Source of the DNA: Kibdelosporangium persicum
Lineage (GTDB): Bacteria; Actinomycetota; Actinomycetes; Mycobacteriales; Pseudonocardiaceae
Reading direction: 5' to 3'
Length of the DNA stretch: 64,000 nt
Assembly (NCBI RefSeq): GCF_013280595.1
Contig: NZ_JAAATY010000022.1
Span: 97,111 to 161,110, forward strand
The notes beneath the pieces are model-generated. The model ran no database searches. It saw nothing but the letters and a program-made list of their open reading frames with translations, and had not been told where the DNA came from. Positions within the stretch are counted from its first letter, which is position 1, and each line of letters begins with the position of its first letter. Positions 25,237-33,069 of this stretch are shown piece after piece. The translations under genes were made by a program, and so were the position numbers.

Positions 25237-25309
25237 ACCCCTGTAGCCCAACGGAAGAGGCAGCGCGCTCAGAACGCGTCCAGTGCAGGTTCGAATCCTG
25301 CCAGGGGTA
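25237..25309 (+). tRNA. tRNA with Leu anticodon CAG but short variable arm, array member 4
   Basis: Acceptor ACCCCTG/CAGGGGT, anticodon stem GCGCG/CGCGT, loop CTCAGAA (anticodon 25270-25272), variable CCAGT, T arm GCAGG-TTCGAAT-CCTGC, discriminator A. CCA is not encoded. It reads CTG if charged with Leu, but the class I body lacks the long arm expected of tRNA-Leu. Confidence 0.75.
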
Positions 25310-25316
25310 CGAGTGG

Positions 25317-25388
25317 TCCCGGTTGGTGCAACTGGCAGCACAACGGATTTTGGATCCGTTGATCCAGGTTCGAACCCTGGACCGGGAG
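25317..25388 (+). tRNA. tRNA-Gln (anticodon TTG), array member 5
   Basis: Acceptor TCCCGGT/ACCGGGA, D arm GTGC/GCAC, anticodon stem ACGGA/TCCGT, loop TTTTGGA (anticodon 25350-25352), T arm CCAGG-TTCGAAC-CCTGG, discriminator G. The body is typical of bacterial tRNA-Gln. It reads CAA, a rare codon in such a GC-rich genome. CCA is not encoded. Confidence 0.88.
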
Positions 25389-25398
25389 CGCGGGGAAA

Positions 25399-25485
25399 GG
25401 AGGATTGGCCGAGCCCGGAAAGGCAGCCGTCTCGAAAACGGTAGTCGGCGGAAACGTCGCGCAGGTTCGAATCCTGCATCCTCCG
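25399..25485 (+). tRNA. tRNA-Ser (anticodon CGA), array member 6
   Basis: Acceptor GGAGGAT/ATCCTCC, anticodon stem GCCGT/ACGGT, loop CTCGAAA (anticodon 25433-25435), a long class II variable arm of about 18 bases, T arm GCAGG-TTCGAAT-CCTGC, discriminator G as expected for Ser. It reads TCG. CCA is not encoded. Confidence 0.88.
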
Positions 25486-25534
25486 CGTCCTCGGCGCAGG
25501 TGTGTCCACGGAAAGAATGCTCCTGCGTCGCGTC

Positions 25535-25608
25535 GGGTTGCTAGCTCAATCGGTCAGAGCTGCTGACTCTTAATCAGCAGGTTCGGGGTTCGAGTCCCCG
25601 GCAACCCA
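25535..25608 (+). tRNA. tRNA-Lys (anticodon CTT), array member 7
   Basis: Acceptor GGGTTGC/GCAACCC, D arm GCTC/GAGC, anticodon stem GCTGA/TCAGC, loop CTCTTAA (anticodon 25569-25571), T arm CGGGG-TTCGAGT-CCCCG, discriminator A. It is the most canonical member of the array and reads AAG. CCA is not encoded. Confidence 0.9.
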
Positions 25609-25626
25609 CAGGTTCAGGGGACTCAC

Positions 25627-25682
25627 GTTCGCGGAAAACGCGAACGAAGTCGCCGACCTGGCGATGCCGGGCTTCGCCCGGC
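25627..25682 (+). other. Two perfect hairpins in the spacer between tRNA-Lys and tRNA-Cys
   Basis: GTTCGCG-gaaaa-CGCGAAC (25627-25645) and GCCGGGC-ttc-GCCCGGC (25666-25682). Neither is followed by a T tract. They may be RNA-processing or stability elements in the long precursor. No tRNA or gene is seen in this 82-base spacer. Confidence 0.5.
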
Positions 25683-25690
25683 AGCTGCCT

Positions 25691-25761
25691 GGCCCATGTC
25701 ACGACGGTCGTGTGATGGTCTGCAACACCATTGGTACCGGGTTCGACTCCCGGATGGGTCT
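25691..25761 (+). tRNA. tRNA-Cys (anticodon GCA), array member 8
   Basis: Acceptor GGCCCAT/ATGGGTC with one G-T pair, D stem CACG/CGTG with a small loop, anticodon stem ATGGT/ACCAT, loop CTGCAAC (anticodon 25722-25724), T arm CCGGG-TTCGACT-CCCGG, discriminator T (U73 is the Cys identity base). It reads TGC and TGT. CCA is not encoded. Last gene of the array. Confidence 0.85.
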
Positions 25762-25794
25762 CAACTGATTGACGGAAGCCGACGAGTTCAGGAG

Positions 25795-25822
25795 GAGCCC
25801 GGTGACTGGGGTGACCGGGCTC
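25795..25822 (+). terminator. Hairpin after the tRNA array
   Basis: Nine-base-pair stem GAGCCCGGT/ACCGGGCTC around a ten-base loop, 33 bases after tRNA-Cys. It has no T tract, which is common in actinobacteria. Between it and 25984 only the leader of the truncated sigma gene is seen. Confidence 0.5.
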
Positions 25823-25983
25823 CCGGAACACATCTTGCCGAGCCGGCATTTCATATCCCTGTCATCACGTTGACAGCCGTGACACCCGGCTCCTCGGTGC
25901 GCCGGGCCGGAAGCAACCTGACGTGTGGGGCATGTCGGTTTCGCGCGTCCTCGTTCGTCGTATTGGTAGACGAAGGAGGACGC

Positions 25984-26880
25984 GTGACCTACGTAGAGCT
26001 GTCCCCGGAAGACCAGCTCCGGCTGATGTACACCTGTTGTCACCCGGCGCTGTCCCTCGAAGCGCAGGTCGCGCTGACGTTGCACACGCTGGCCGGGTTG
26101 TCGGCAGCCGAGATCGCCAGGGCTTTCCTCGTCGGCGAGCAGGACATGACCGAGCGGCTGGACCTGGCACGGCGCACCGCGTGGAACGCCGAGGACGTTC
26201 CGGGGCACGACCGCACGCCGGCCGTGCTCACGGTCTTGTACCTGCTGTTCAACGAGGGCTATTCGGCGAGCCGGCGCAAGCTGGCCGACGAGGCCATCCG
26301 GCTGGCGAGGGTGATCGCCCGGTCCGATCTGCCCGAGGCGATCGGATTGCTGGCGTTGATGTTGCTGCAACACTCGCGGCGGGACGCCCGCGTGTCGGCC
26401 GACGGTGACCTGGTGACGCTGGACGCGCAGGACCGATCGCTGTGGCACCGGGAGAACATCGCCGAAGGCCTCCGGCTGCTCGACGCCGCGGACAAGCACG
26501 GCCGCCCCGGGCCGTATCAGGTCCAGGCCGCGATCGCCGCATGTCACGCGACGGCGCGCCGGGCCGAGGACACCGACTGGCCCAGGATCGCCGGGCTCTA
26601 CGGCACGCTCATGCGGTTGACGCCGTCGCCTGTGATCGAGCTGAACCGGGCGGTGGCGATCGGGATGGCCGACGGCCCGGCCGCGGGTCTCGTGCTGGTG
26701 GACGCGTTGGCCGATCGGCTCGACGGCTATCACCTGATGCACGCGACACGGGCGGATTTCCTGCGCAGGCTCGGCCGCCGCACCGAGGCCGCCGAGGCGT
26801 ACGCGCAAGCGCTTGCTTTGGCGTCCACCGCACCGGAACGGCGTTATCTGGTCCGGCGATTACGTGAGACGGGCGGCTAG
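25984..26880 (+). CDS. ECF sigma factor of the SigJ/ECF42 type, lacking its sigma-2 domain
   Basis: 298 residues from GTG 25984, with AGGAGG at ideal distance. The chain matches the middle and end of ECF42-group sigma factors: LRLMYTCCHPALSLEAQVAL, TAEIARAFLV-like sigma-4 sequence, LYLLFNEGYSAS and a C-terminal TPR-like extension rich in Ala/Arg. The usual first ~90 residues (sigma-2, which binds the -10 element) are absent, and a short segment after the sigma-4 helix is also missing. The tRNA array lies directly upstream, where the missing part would be. It is probably a broken gene; the good ribosome site means that an expressed fragment cannot be excluded. Confidence 0.7.
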   Translation: MTYVELSPEDQLRLMYTCCHPALSLEAQVALTLHTLAGLSAAEIARAFLVGEQDMTERLDLARRTAWNAEDVPGHDRTPAVLTVLYLLFNEGYSASRRKLADEAIRLARVIARSDLPEAIGLLALMLLQHSRRDARVSADGDLVTLDAQDRSLWHRENIAEGLRLLDAADKHGRPGPYQVQAAIAACHATARRAEDTDWPRIAGLYGTLMRLTPSPVIELNRAVAIGMADGPAAGLVLVDALADRLDGYHLMHATRADFLRRLGRRTEAAEAYAQALALASTAPERRYLVRRLRETGG

Positions 26881-27252
26881 GTCGCCCGGCGGGCACGCCG
26901 GGCCGTACCTGTCGCCGATCGCGAAGTCGGCGCCGGCCATGGCCCACCAGTCCGCCTGCTCGTCGGTGTGCACGCCGTCGACGATGACCTTCGCGCCGGA
27001 GCGGTGCACCAGCGGTACGAGCGTGGTCAGCGCCGCGGTGAGTGGCGAGTCCGTGGCCGACTGTGCCTGGCGCTCAACGAGCCTGCGGGCGAAGCGGACA
27101 CAGCTGACCGAGACGTCCTCGAGCGCGGCCAGTTCGTCCGGTGCCGTGCCGAAGCCCTCCAGCATCGTCCGGATGCCCATGTCGGCGAGGGTGTTCAGGT
27201 TGTCGACGACCTCAGGCGAACGCATCGCGCTGACCGGGAACCCGACCATCCA
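26860..27252 (-). pseudogene. C-terminal EAL fragment shifted out of frame from the GGDEF/EAL gene
   Basis: This stretch of about 130 residues (MVGFPVSAMRSPEVVDNL... to LAARLT) continues the EAL domain of the gene at 27212-28972 but in another frame. The junction reads CAGTTGGATGGTC, and removing one G would restore DQLMVGFPVS. The segment has LEGFGTAPDELAALEDV where an active EAL domain would have DDFGTG, so it was already degenerate. Its 3' end overlaps the convergent sigma gene by 21 bases. One extra base in the genome or in the read would explain it. Confidence 0.7.
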
Positions 27253-28972
27253 ACTGGTCCGCCGCGCCGACCGTGCGCAGGATTCGCGAGACCAGGTCCG
27301 CGTCCGCGGCTTGGTTCGTGGTCAGGCCGACGACGAGGTGGAAACCCCGGGTGGCTCGCTGCCGCCACCACCCGGCCTGCCTGCTCGCGGTCCGCAGCAG
27401 CCACTCGCCCAACGGCAGGATCAGCCCGGTGTGCTCGGCCAGCTCCACGCACTGGTCGTGCCCCAGCACGCCGACATCCGGCCGCTCCCAGCGCAACAGC
27501 GCTTCCACGTGCACGATCCGGCCGTCCTCGATCGCCGCCACCGGCCGGTACACCACGCTGATCTCGCCGATCTCCCACGCGCCCGGCATCGCGGCGGCGA
27601 GCGTGTACTTCCGGCGGTCGCGCTCGTCCTGGTCGGCGTGGAACAGTTCCCACTGGCCACGGCCGGCCGCCTTCGCCCGCCGCAGGGTGAAGTCCGCCGC
27701 CCGCAACAACTCCGACGGATCCATCGCGGGTGACGGCTTGTGCACCACGCCGATGCTCGCGGACACCGCGACGCCGTGACCGTCCACATAGATCGGTTCG
27801 GCGAGTTCGCTGTTGATGTCCTCGACGAGGGTGGCGACGCGGGGCGTGTTCTCGGTGTTCTCGACCAGGATGCCGAACTCGTCGCCGTCGAACCGGGCGA
27901 CCATGGCCTTCTCCGCCGCGACGACCGCGCGCAGCCGCTGGGACACCGAGACGAGCAGCTGGTCACCGACCCGGCGGCCGAGGCCGTTGCAGATCATCGC
28001 GAACGCGTCGAGGTCCAGGTGAAACAGTGTGACGCCGTACCGCGGGTCGGCCCGGCGCAGCGCGATCTCGACGTTCGTGCTGAAGTACTGGCGGTTGGGC
28101 AGGCCGGTGAGCACGTCGTGCAACGCCTGCCGGTTCAGTTCTCCTTGCAGCAGCATCAGTTCTGTGCCGTCTTCGATGACGGTCACGAGATGACTGGGTC
28201 CGTGTTCGTTGCGCAGCACCGAGGCGGTGAGGGTGATCCGGGCGACGTCGCCGTCCTTGCGGATCAACCGCTGCGCTTGCCTGACGCGGTCCTTCCGGCC
28301 CGCGAGCAGATCGCGGTAGTCGTCCCGCAGGATGGTGGCGAGATCCGGGTGGATGAGGTCGAAGAGGGTGCGGCCGGCCAGTTCCTCGGAGGTGTAGCCG
28401 AGGATGTCGGCGATGGCGCCGTTCGTGCGGACCAGTCTGCCGTCCGGGTCGGTGATCAGGATGCCGCTCGCCGACGACATCGCGACCTCGTCGAACCGGG
28501 CCTCGCTCTGCCTGAGCCGCCACTTGGCGTCCCTGACCGCCTTGAGCAGCGAGAGCTTCATGGTCTCCTGCTGGTCCAGGGTGGCCTGCCGGTTGGCCTT
28601 GCTGAAACCGCCGGACAGCGCGCCCAGGGCGAGCACGATCGGTTCGGCGTACCGGGTGACCGGCTGGAACTCCGGCAGCGCCAACAGCCCTTTGCCCAGG
28701 GTGTCCATCGTGCACGGCAACGCTTGGTCGCTCGTGCAGCCGAGCTCGACCAGCCGCGCCCCCGCCTCACTCGCGGGACCCACATCGAGCGGCTCACCTC
28801 GCACCACGTCGCACAGCACGTCGAGCACCGCGGACAGTTCACGTTCCAACTGGCCCTGCTCGAACGTGAGAAAGACGTTGCTGTGCAACACATAGGCCCA
28901 CTTGCGTGCCAGGATCAGCCGATCACGAGCGCGCCCGCGCGGCTGGTTCTCCCTGTGGACAGGCTCTGGCAT
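27212..28972 (-). CDS. PAS-GGDEF-EAL c-di-GMP signalling protein, EAL part truncated by a frameshift
   Basis: 586 residues from ATG 28972; the in-frame extension to 29098 is translated repeat R4 and is not used. In order: a helical N-terminal region, a PAS domain (about residues 165-285, ILITDPDGRLVRTNGAIADI), a GGDEF domain with signature FDGDEFG near residue 388, then the first part of an EAL domain (HVEALLRWERP). A one-base insertion near 27250 ends it early. DGDEF rather than GGDEF may still make c-di-GMP, as other substituted signatures do. It should be cytosolic. c-di-GMP controls development in streptomycetes; that role here is inferred. Confidence 0.75.
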   Translation of the reverse strand: MPEPVHRENQPRGRARDRLILARKWAYVLHSNVFLTFEQGQLERELSAVLDVLCDVVRGEPLDVGPASEAGARLVELGCTSDQALPCTMDTLGKGLLALPEFQPVTRYAEPIVLALGALSGGFSKANRQATLDQQETMKLSLLKAVRDAKWRLRQSEARFDEVAMSSASGILITDPDGRLVRTNGAIADILGYTSEELAGRTLFDLIHPDLATILRDDYRDLLAGRKDRVRQAQRLIRKDGDVARITLTASVLRNEHGPSHLVTVIEDGTELMLLQGELNRQALHDVLTGLPNRQYFSTNVEIALRRADPRYGVTLFHLDLDAFAMICNGLGRRVGDQLLVSVSQRLRAVVAAEKAMVARFDGDEFGILVENTENTPRVATLVEDINSELAEPIYVDGHGVAVSASIGVVHKPSPAMDPSELLRAADFTLRRAKAAGRGQWELFHADQDERDRRKYTLAAAMPGAWEIGEISVVYRPVAAIEDGRIVHVEALLRWERPDVGVLGHDQCVELAEHTGLILPLGEWLLRTASRQAGWWRQRATRGFHLVVGLTTNQAADADLVSRILRTVGAADQLDGRVPGQRDAFA

Positions 28973-29055
28973 AGCGGTATGCGGCCTCACAGCTGCCGGG
29001 AACACCTCGTCATCTCGCGAAAGCCTAGAGCTTACCAAGCGGGCACCCCCTCCCT

Positions 29056-29101
29056 CTCGTGAGTGTTTATCAGGGTTAGAACACCGATAAACACTCACGA
29101 G
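29056..29101. repeat. Palindromic repeat R4 (46 bp core)
   Basis: Arms CTCGTGAGTGTTTATC and complement with centre AGGGTTAGAACACC. It lies between divergent genes (the GGDEF protein and the quinone oxidoreductase), directly before a SoxR-like promoter, so it cannot be a terminator of either. Confidence 0.9.
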
Positions 29102-29105
29102 GGGG

Positions 29106-29136
29106 TTGACCTCAACTTCTGTTGAGGTTCGAGACT
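29106..29136 (+). promoter_or_regulatory. SoxR/MerR-type promoter with operator CCTCAACttctGTTGAGG
   Basis: -35 TTGACC (29106-29111) and -10 GAGACT (29131-29136) are separated by 19 bases, the stretched spacer used by MerR-family activators. The inverted repeat CCTCAAC/GTTGAGG (29110-29127) lies between them and closely resembles the SoxR box. The downstream start codon is only seven bases after the -10, so the transcript would be nearly leaderless. soxR is not in the window. Confidence 0.7.
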
Positions 29137-29142
29137 GGCGGT

Positions 29143-30078
29143 ATGCGAGCGATCGAAGCAGCCGAACACGGCGGCCCCGAGGTGCTGAGGACCGTCGAGG
29201 CGCCGGACCTGGTCCCGGACGCGGGCCACGTCCTGATCGACGTGGCCGTGGCCGGGGTCCAGTCGTTGGACACGTATCTGCGCCGCGGTCTCTGGACGGA
29301 CTTCTTCCCCGTCAAGCCGCCCTACATCCCCGGCATGGAGGCCGCCGGAGTCGTCACGGCCGTGGGCGAGGGCGTCGATCCCGGCTGGGTGGGCCGGAAC
29401 GTGGCGGCCAGCGTCCAGAACGGGTACGCGACCCAGGCCGTCACCGAGGTCGGCAAGATCCATCCGGTGCCGGACGGCCTCGGCCCGCGAGAAGCCATGG
29501 CACTGCTGCACGACGGCAGCACAGCCTATGCCCTGCTTGAGGAAACGCCGGTCAAGGAAGGCGAATCCGTCCTCGTGCAACCGGCAGCGGGCGGTCTGGG
29601 CAGCGTTCTCGTCCAACTGCTCAAGGCGGCTGGCGCCCGGGTGGTCGGTGTGGCGCGTGGCGACACAAAACTGGCGCTGGTGAAGGAACTCGGCGCCGAC
29701 GTCGTGGTCGACTACAGCTCAGCGGACTGGCTCAGCCAGGTCGGCACCGTGGATGTCGCGTTCGACGGCGTCAGCGGACCGCTTGGCCAGGCGGCGTTCA
29801 GTGCTGTGCGTGACGGCGGCCGATACTCCAACTACGGCAACGCGAGTGGCTCGGCCGAAAGCGTTTCGCCCGGGCGCGGCATCACCACGCGAGGCATCGA
29901 ACAGCTCTCGACGTTCCACGCCGACGGCCGCCGCCGGATCGAGCGCGTGTTCGAACTCGCCGCGACCGGGAAGATCCGTCCGGTGATCGGCCGGACCTTC
30001 CCGCTCGACCAGGCGGCCGAGGCACATCGGGCGATCGAGGCGCGGGAGGTGCTGGGCAAGACGCTGCTCATCCCTTGA
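29143..30078 (+). CDS. NADPH:quinone oxidoreductase (MDR/zeta-crystallin type)
   Basis: 311 residues of the zinc-independent medium-chain reductase fold. IPGMEAAGVVTAVGEGV marks the N-terminal domain and VQPAAGGLGSVLVQLLKAAGARVVG the Rossmann NADPH site; AEAHRAIEAREVLGKTLL closes the chain. The catalytic zinc ligands of alcohol dehydrogenases are absent. The enzyme should reduce quinones or related redox-active compounds in the cytosol. The SoxR-like promoter directly upstream fits, because quinone reductases belong to the SoxR regulon of Streptomyces coelicolor. It converges with the ABC permease gene, the two overlapping by 11 bases. Confidence 0.88.
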   Translation: MRAIEAAEHGGPEVLRTVEAPDLVPDAGHVLIDVAVAGVQSLDTYLRRGLWTDFFPVKPPYIPGMEAAGVVTAVGEGVDPGWVGRNVAASVQNGYATQAVTEVGKIHPVPDGLGPREAMALLHDGSTAYALLEETPVKEGESVLVQPAAGGLGSVLVQLLKAAGARVVGVARGDTKLALVKELGADVVVDYSSADWLSQVGTVDVAFDGVSGPLGQAAFSAVRDGGRYSNYGNASGSAESVSPGRGITTRGIEQLSTFHADGRRRIERVFELAATGKIRPVIGRTFPLDQAAEAHRAIEAREVLGKTLLIP

Positions 30079-30895
30079 GCCCGGTCTGGGCGAGTCCTTC
30101 CACGAAATGCCGTTGGGCGATGACGAAGACGGCCAGCACCGGCAGAACGGTCGTGACCGACGCGGCCAGCTGGACGTTCCAGATGTTGCCGCCGTAGACG
30201 TCGACGTACTGGGTGAGCGCGAGCGGCAAGGTGAACATCTCCTTGTCGCTCAGGTACACCAGCGGTTCGAGGAAGAAGTTCCACGTGTTCAGGAAGGTAA
30301 AGATGGCCACGGCCGCCAGGGCCGGCCTGGCGATCGGCAGCGCGATCCGCCGGTACAGCCCGAACCGGCCGAGGCCGTCCAGCCTTCCTGCCTCTTCCAG
30401 CTCGTCCGGCACGGTGATGAAGAACTGCCGCATCACGAACGTGGCCAGCACGCTCGGCGCGCCGAAGATCGGGATGACGATCAGCGGCCAGTGCGTGTCG
30501 GTCAGCCCGAGCGAGTCGACCATCCGGAACAGCGGGATGATCGTCACCTCACTGGGAATCAGCAGTCCGATGAGGACGATCACGAACAGCTTGTCGCCAC
30601 GGAACCTGATCCTGGCGAACGCGTATCCGGCCAAGGACGCCACGAGCATCGTGCTGACCGTGACGATCGCCGCGATGTAGAGGCTGTTGAAGTACTGCCG
30701 GGCCAACGGGTAGTCGGCGAACGCGGTCGCGTAGTTCTCCCAGCGCGGCGAAGCCGGGAACAGTTTCGGTGGGTAGCTCAGCACTTCGTTGGCGGGCAAC
30801 AGCGATGCCGTGATCATCCACCACGTCGGGAAGACGAACGGCACCGCGAGCAGGACCAGCAGCGGGTACAACATCCAGCGACGGCTACGCCTCAT
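30068..30895 (-). CDS. Carbohydrate ABC transporter permease (MalG type)
   Basis: 275 residues with six hydrophobic segments. The coupling loop EELEEAGRLDGLGRFGLYRRIALPI (residue positions about 163-187; key EAA...G pattern) fits the cytosolic helix that docks with the ATPase. It is the last gene of the LacI-controlled operon and overlaps the other permease gene by 11 bases. Together the two form the inner-membrane channel. No ATPase is in the operon; actinobacteria often use a shared MsiK-type ATPase for sugar importers. The solute is not identifiable. Confidence 0.85.
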   Translation of the reverse strand: MRRSRRWMLYPLLVLLAVPFVFPTWWMITASLLPANEVLSYPPKLFPASPRWENYATAFADYPLARQYFNSLYIAAIVTVSTMLVASLAGYAFARIRFRGDKLFVIVLIGLLIPSEVTIIPLFRMVDSLGLTDTHWPLIVIPIFGAPSVLATFVMRQFFITVPDELEEAGRLDGLGRFGLYRRIALPIARPALAAVAIFTFLNTWNFFLEPLVYLSDKEMFTLPLALTQYVDVYGGNIWNVQLAASVTTVLPVLAVFVIAQRHFVEGLAQTGLKG

Positions 30896-31826
30896 AGAAG
30901 ACCCACCGCTTCCGCATCCGCCACTGCAACGTGGTCAGCAACGCGATGATCACGAACAGGACCACCGCCAGCACGGCTCCGTAACCGAAGTCGTGGTTGC
31001 CGAACGCCTGCTGGTAGAAGTAGAAGACCAGCACGTTCGTGCTGTCCGCGGGCCCGCCCAGCGTCAGGATCTGGATCTGCGCGAACACGTGCAGCGCCCC
31101 GCTCACCGTGATGATCGCGGTCAGCAAGGTGGTCGGGCTGATCATCGGCAGGGTGATGGTGCGGAACCGCCGCCACGGTCCGGCACCGTCAAGCTCGGCA
31201 GCCTCCAGAAGCGACCGGGGCACGCCTTGCAGCGCGGCGAGGAACAGCACCATGTTCAGGCCGACGTTCTTGACGACCTGCACCACGATCACCGAGACCA
31301 TCGCGGAGTTCTCGCCGCGCAACCAGTTCGGGCCGTCGATGCCGACCGTCCGCAGCATCGCGTTGATACTGCCGTTGTCCTGCAACATCAGGTTCCACGC
31401 GATCGTCCACGCCACCAGCGAGACCACGACCGGCGAGAAGAAGATCGTCCGGAACACCGTGGTGCCACGGAGTTTCTGGTTCAGCAGCACGGCCAGCAGC
31501 AACGCCAGGCCGAGGTTGAGGACCACGAGCCCGACGCAGAACAACGCGGTCGCGCGGGCGACGGACGGCATCACCGGGTCGTCGAGCAGGTGCTCGTAGT
31601 TCTTCAGCCCGGCGAACTCCGTGGTCCCGGCGAGCAGGTTGGTGCTCTGGAAGCTGTACCAGATCACCGCGACCAACGGCACCAGCACGAAGAACACGAA
31701 CCCGAGCGCCTGTGGCGCGATGAACGCCCAGCCGACCAGCGCGTCCCGGCGGCGGATCGTCCAGAAGGGCTTGGCGACCGGCGGCTCTGGCGGTGCCGCC
31801 GGGCGTGCGGGCGCTCGCACGGTCAT
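30885..31826 (-). CDS. Carbohydrate ABC transporter permease (MalF/UgpA type)
   Basis: 313 residues from ATG 31826, which overlaps the stop of the binding-protein gene (ATGA). A proline-rich cytosolic N-terminus is followed by six membrane helices. The EAA loop is recognisable as LLEAAELDGAGPWRRF. It pairs with the MalG-type permease encoded just downstream. The start at 31826 is preferred over one ten codons upstream because of the ATGA coupling. Confidence 0.88.
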   Translation of the reverse strand: MTVRAPARPAAPPEPPVAKPFWTIRRRDALVGWAFIAPQALGFVFFVLVPLVAVIWYSFQSTNLLAGTTEFAGLKNYEHLLDDPVMPSVARATALFCVGLVVLNLGLALLLAVLLNQKLRGTTVFRTIFFSPVVVSLVAWTIAWNLMLQDNGSINAMLRTVGIDGPNWLRGENSAMVSVIVVQVVKNVGLNMVLFLAALQGVPRSLLEAAELDGAGPWRRFRTITLPMISPTTLLTAIITVSGALHVFAQIQILTLGGPADSTNVLVFYFYQQAFGNHDFGYGAVLAVVLFVIIALLTTLQWRMRKRWVFYEA

Positions 31827-33067
31827 TGGCTCAGCACCGGGTTGATCGCCTTGCACACGCCGTCAAGCACGGCGGGCACGTTCGCATCAGGCTTCCACAG
31901 CGGGTCCAGTGCGGACTGAACCAGGCTGTTAATCTTCGCGCTGTTGGTGTGCGCGGGCAGCACCTCGCCGGTCCTGATCCCGTTCACCACGACGTTCTGC
32001 AGCTGTTCCGCGCTGAACAACGGGCTCACCTTGGCCAGGCTCTGCGCGTTGACCAGGCTTTCCCGTGCGGGCGGGAAGAACTGGCTCAGCTTGGCCGAGT
32101 TCTCCGGGCTGGTGAAGAACTTCAGGAAGTCCGCGGCCGCCTCCTTCTGCTTGCCCTTGACCGGAACGCCGATCCCCGCCTGGCCGATCACCTGCGCGTT
32201 GGCCTTCGGGCCCGCGGGCAGCGGCACGATGCCCCACTCGAACGGCTTCTCCTTGAGCAGTCCGGCCCGGCTGATCTGCGCGACCGTCATGCCGGACTGC
32301 CCGGCGAAGAAGTCCGCGGTCGTGCCCGGCCCCGGCAGTGCCTTGTCGGTGAAGATCGCCTTGTGCAGGAAGGTCATCGCCGTGACCATCTCCGGCGTGG
32401 TGAAGCCGCACGCCTTGCCGTCCCGCGGCCACGCGTCCGCGCCGAAACCGCGCCACACCGAGGCCAGCGTGACCCACATCTTGTACTCGAAGTCCCGGAT
32501 CACCAGGCCGGACTTGCCCGGCACGCGGGCGACGACCTGCGCGGCCATCCGCATCGCGGTCTCCCACGTCCACCGGCCTGCTGCCTGCGCCTGCTCAGGT
32601 GTCTCGGTGATCCCGGCCTGCGCGAACAGATCCTTGTTGTAGAACATGCCGAACGGGGACGTGGAGAACGGATACGCGTACAGCTCGCCGTTCTTCTGCC
32701 ACAGCTTGGTGGCCGCGGGCGTCAGCTCCTGCGGGTCGGTCAGGACCTTGCTGAGGTTCACCAAGGCGCCGGACTGCACGAAGTCGGGCGCGTCCCGTTC
32801 CAGAATCCACGCCAGATCGGGCGGGTTGCTCCCGGCCAGCTGGGTGGTCAGTGCGGTGTTGTAGCGGTCGAACGGCACCACGTCGAAGGTGATCGACTTG
32901 ACGTCCGGGTGTTGCCGTCGGTACTCGCCGGCGATCTCGTCGAACAGGGCCAGCTGGGTTTTCTCGCTGGTCCACACCGTCATCCGGAGGTTCACTTCGC
33001 CGTTGCCGCCACCACCGCCGGAGCATCCGGCGACGACGAGGAGCAAGGCCAGTAAGGCGACTCTCAT
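31823..33067 (-). CDS. Sugar ABC transporter solute-binding lipoprotein
   Basis: 414 residues. The lipobox LLLVVAGCSGGGGG gives a lipid anchor at Cys near residue 14. The mature part follows the family 1 sugar-binding pattern (LRMTVWTSEKTQLALFDEIA, ITFDVVPFDRYNTAL, PDLAWI, YNKDLFAQAGI, FLKFFTSPENSAKL). ATG 33067 lies two bases after the stop of the FAD gene. The same frame remains open far upstream through that gene, and that extension is an artefact. It delivers the solute to the two permeases encoded downstream; the solute is unknown. Confidence 0.9.
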   Translation of the reverse strand: MRVALLALLLVVAGCSGGGGGNGEVNLRMTVWTSEKTQLALFDEIAGEYRRQHPDVKSITFDVVPFDRYNTALTTQLAGSNPPDLAWILERDAPDFVQSGALVNLSKVLTDPQELTPAATKLWQKNGELYAYPFSTSPFGMFYNKDLFAQAGITETPEQAQAAGRWTWETAMRMAAQVVARVPGKSGLVIRDFEYKMWVTLASVWRGFGADAWPRDGKACGFTTPEMVTAMTFLHKAIFTDKALPGPGTTADFFAGQSGMTVAQISRAGLLKEKPFEWGIVPLPAGPKANAQVIGQAGIGVPVKGKQKEAAADFLKFFTSPENSAKLSQFFPPARESLVNAQSLAKVSPLFSAEQLQNVVVNGIRTGEVLPAHTNSAKINSLVQSALDPLWKPDANVPAVLDGVCKAINPVLSQ

Positions 33068-33069
33068 GG

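Noticed and set aside
25696..25984. Longer version of the sigma factor starting within tRNA-Cys
   Set aside because: The added stretch crosses the tRNA and terminator hairpin and has no similarity to sigma-2; the GTG at 25984 has an ideal ribosome site.
24781..26880. A prophage carrying the tRNA array
   Set aside because: No integrase, structural phage gene or att repeat is seen on either side, so a phage origin is not supported by this window.
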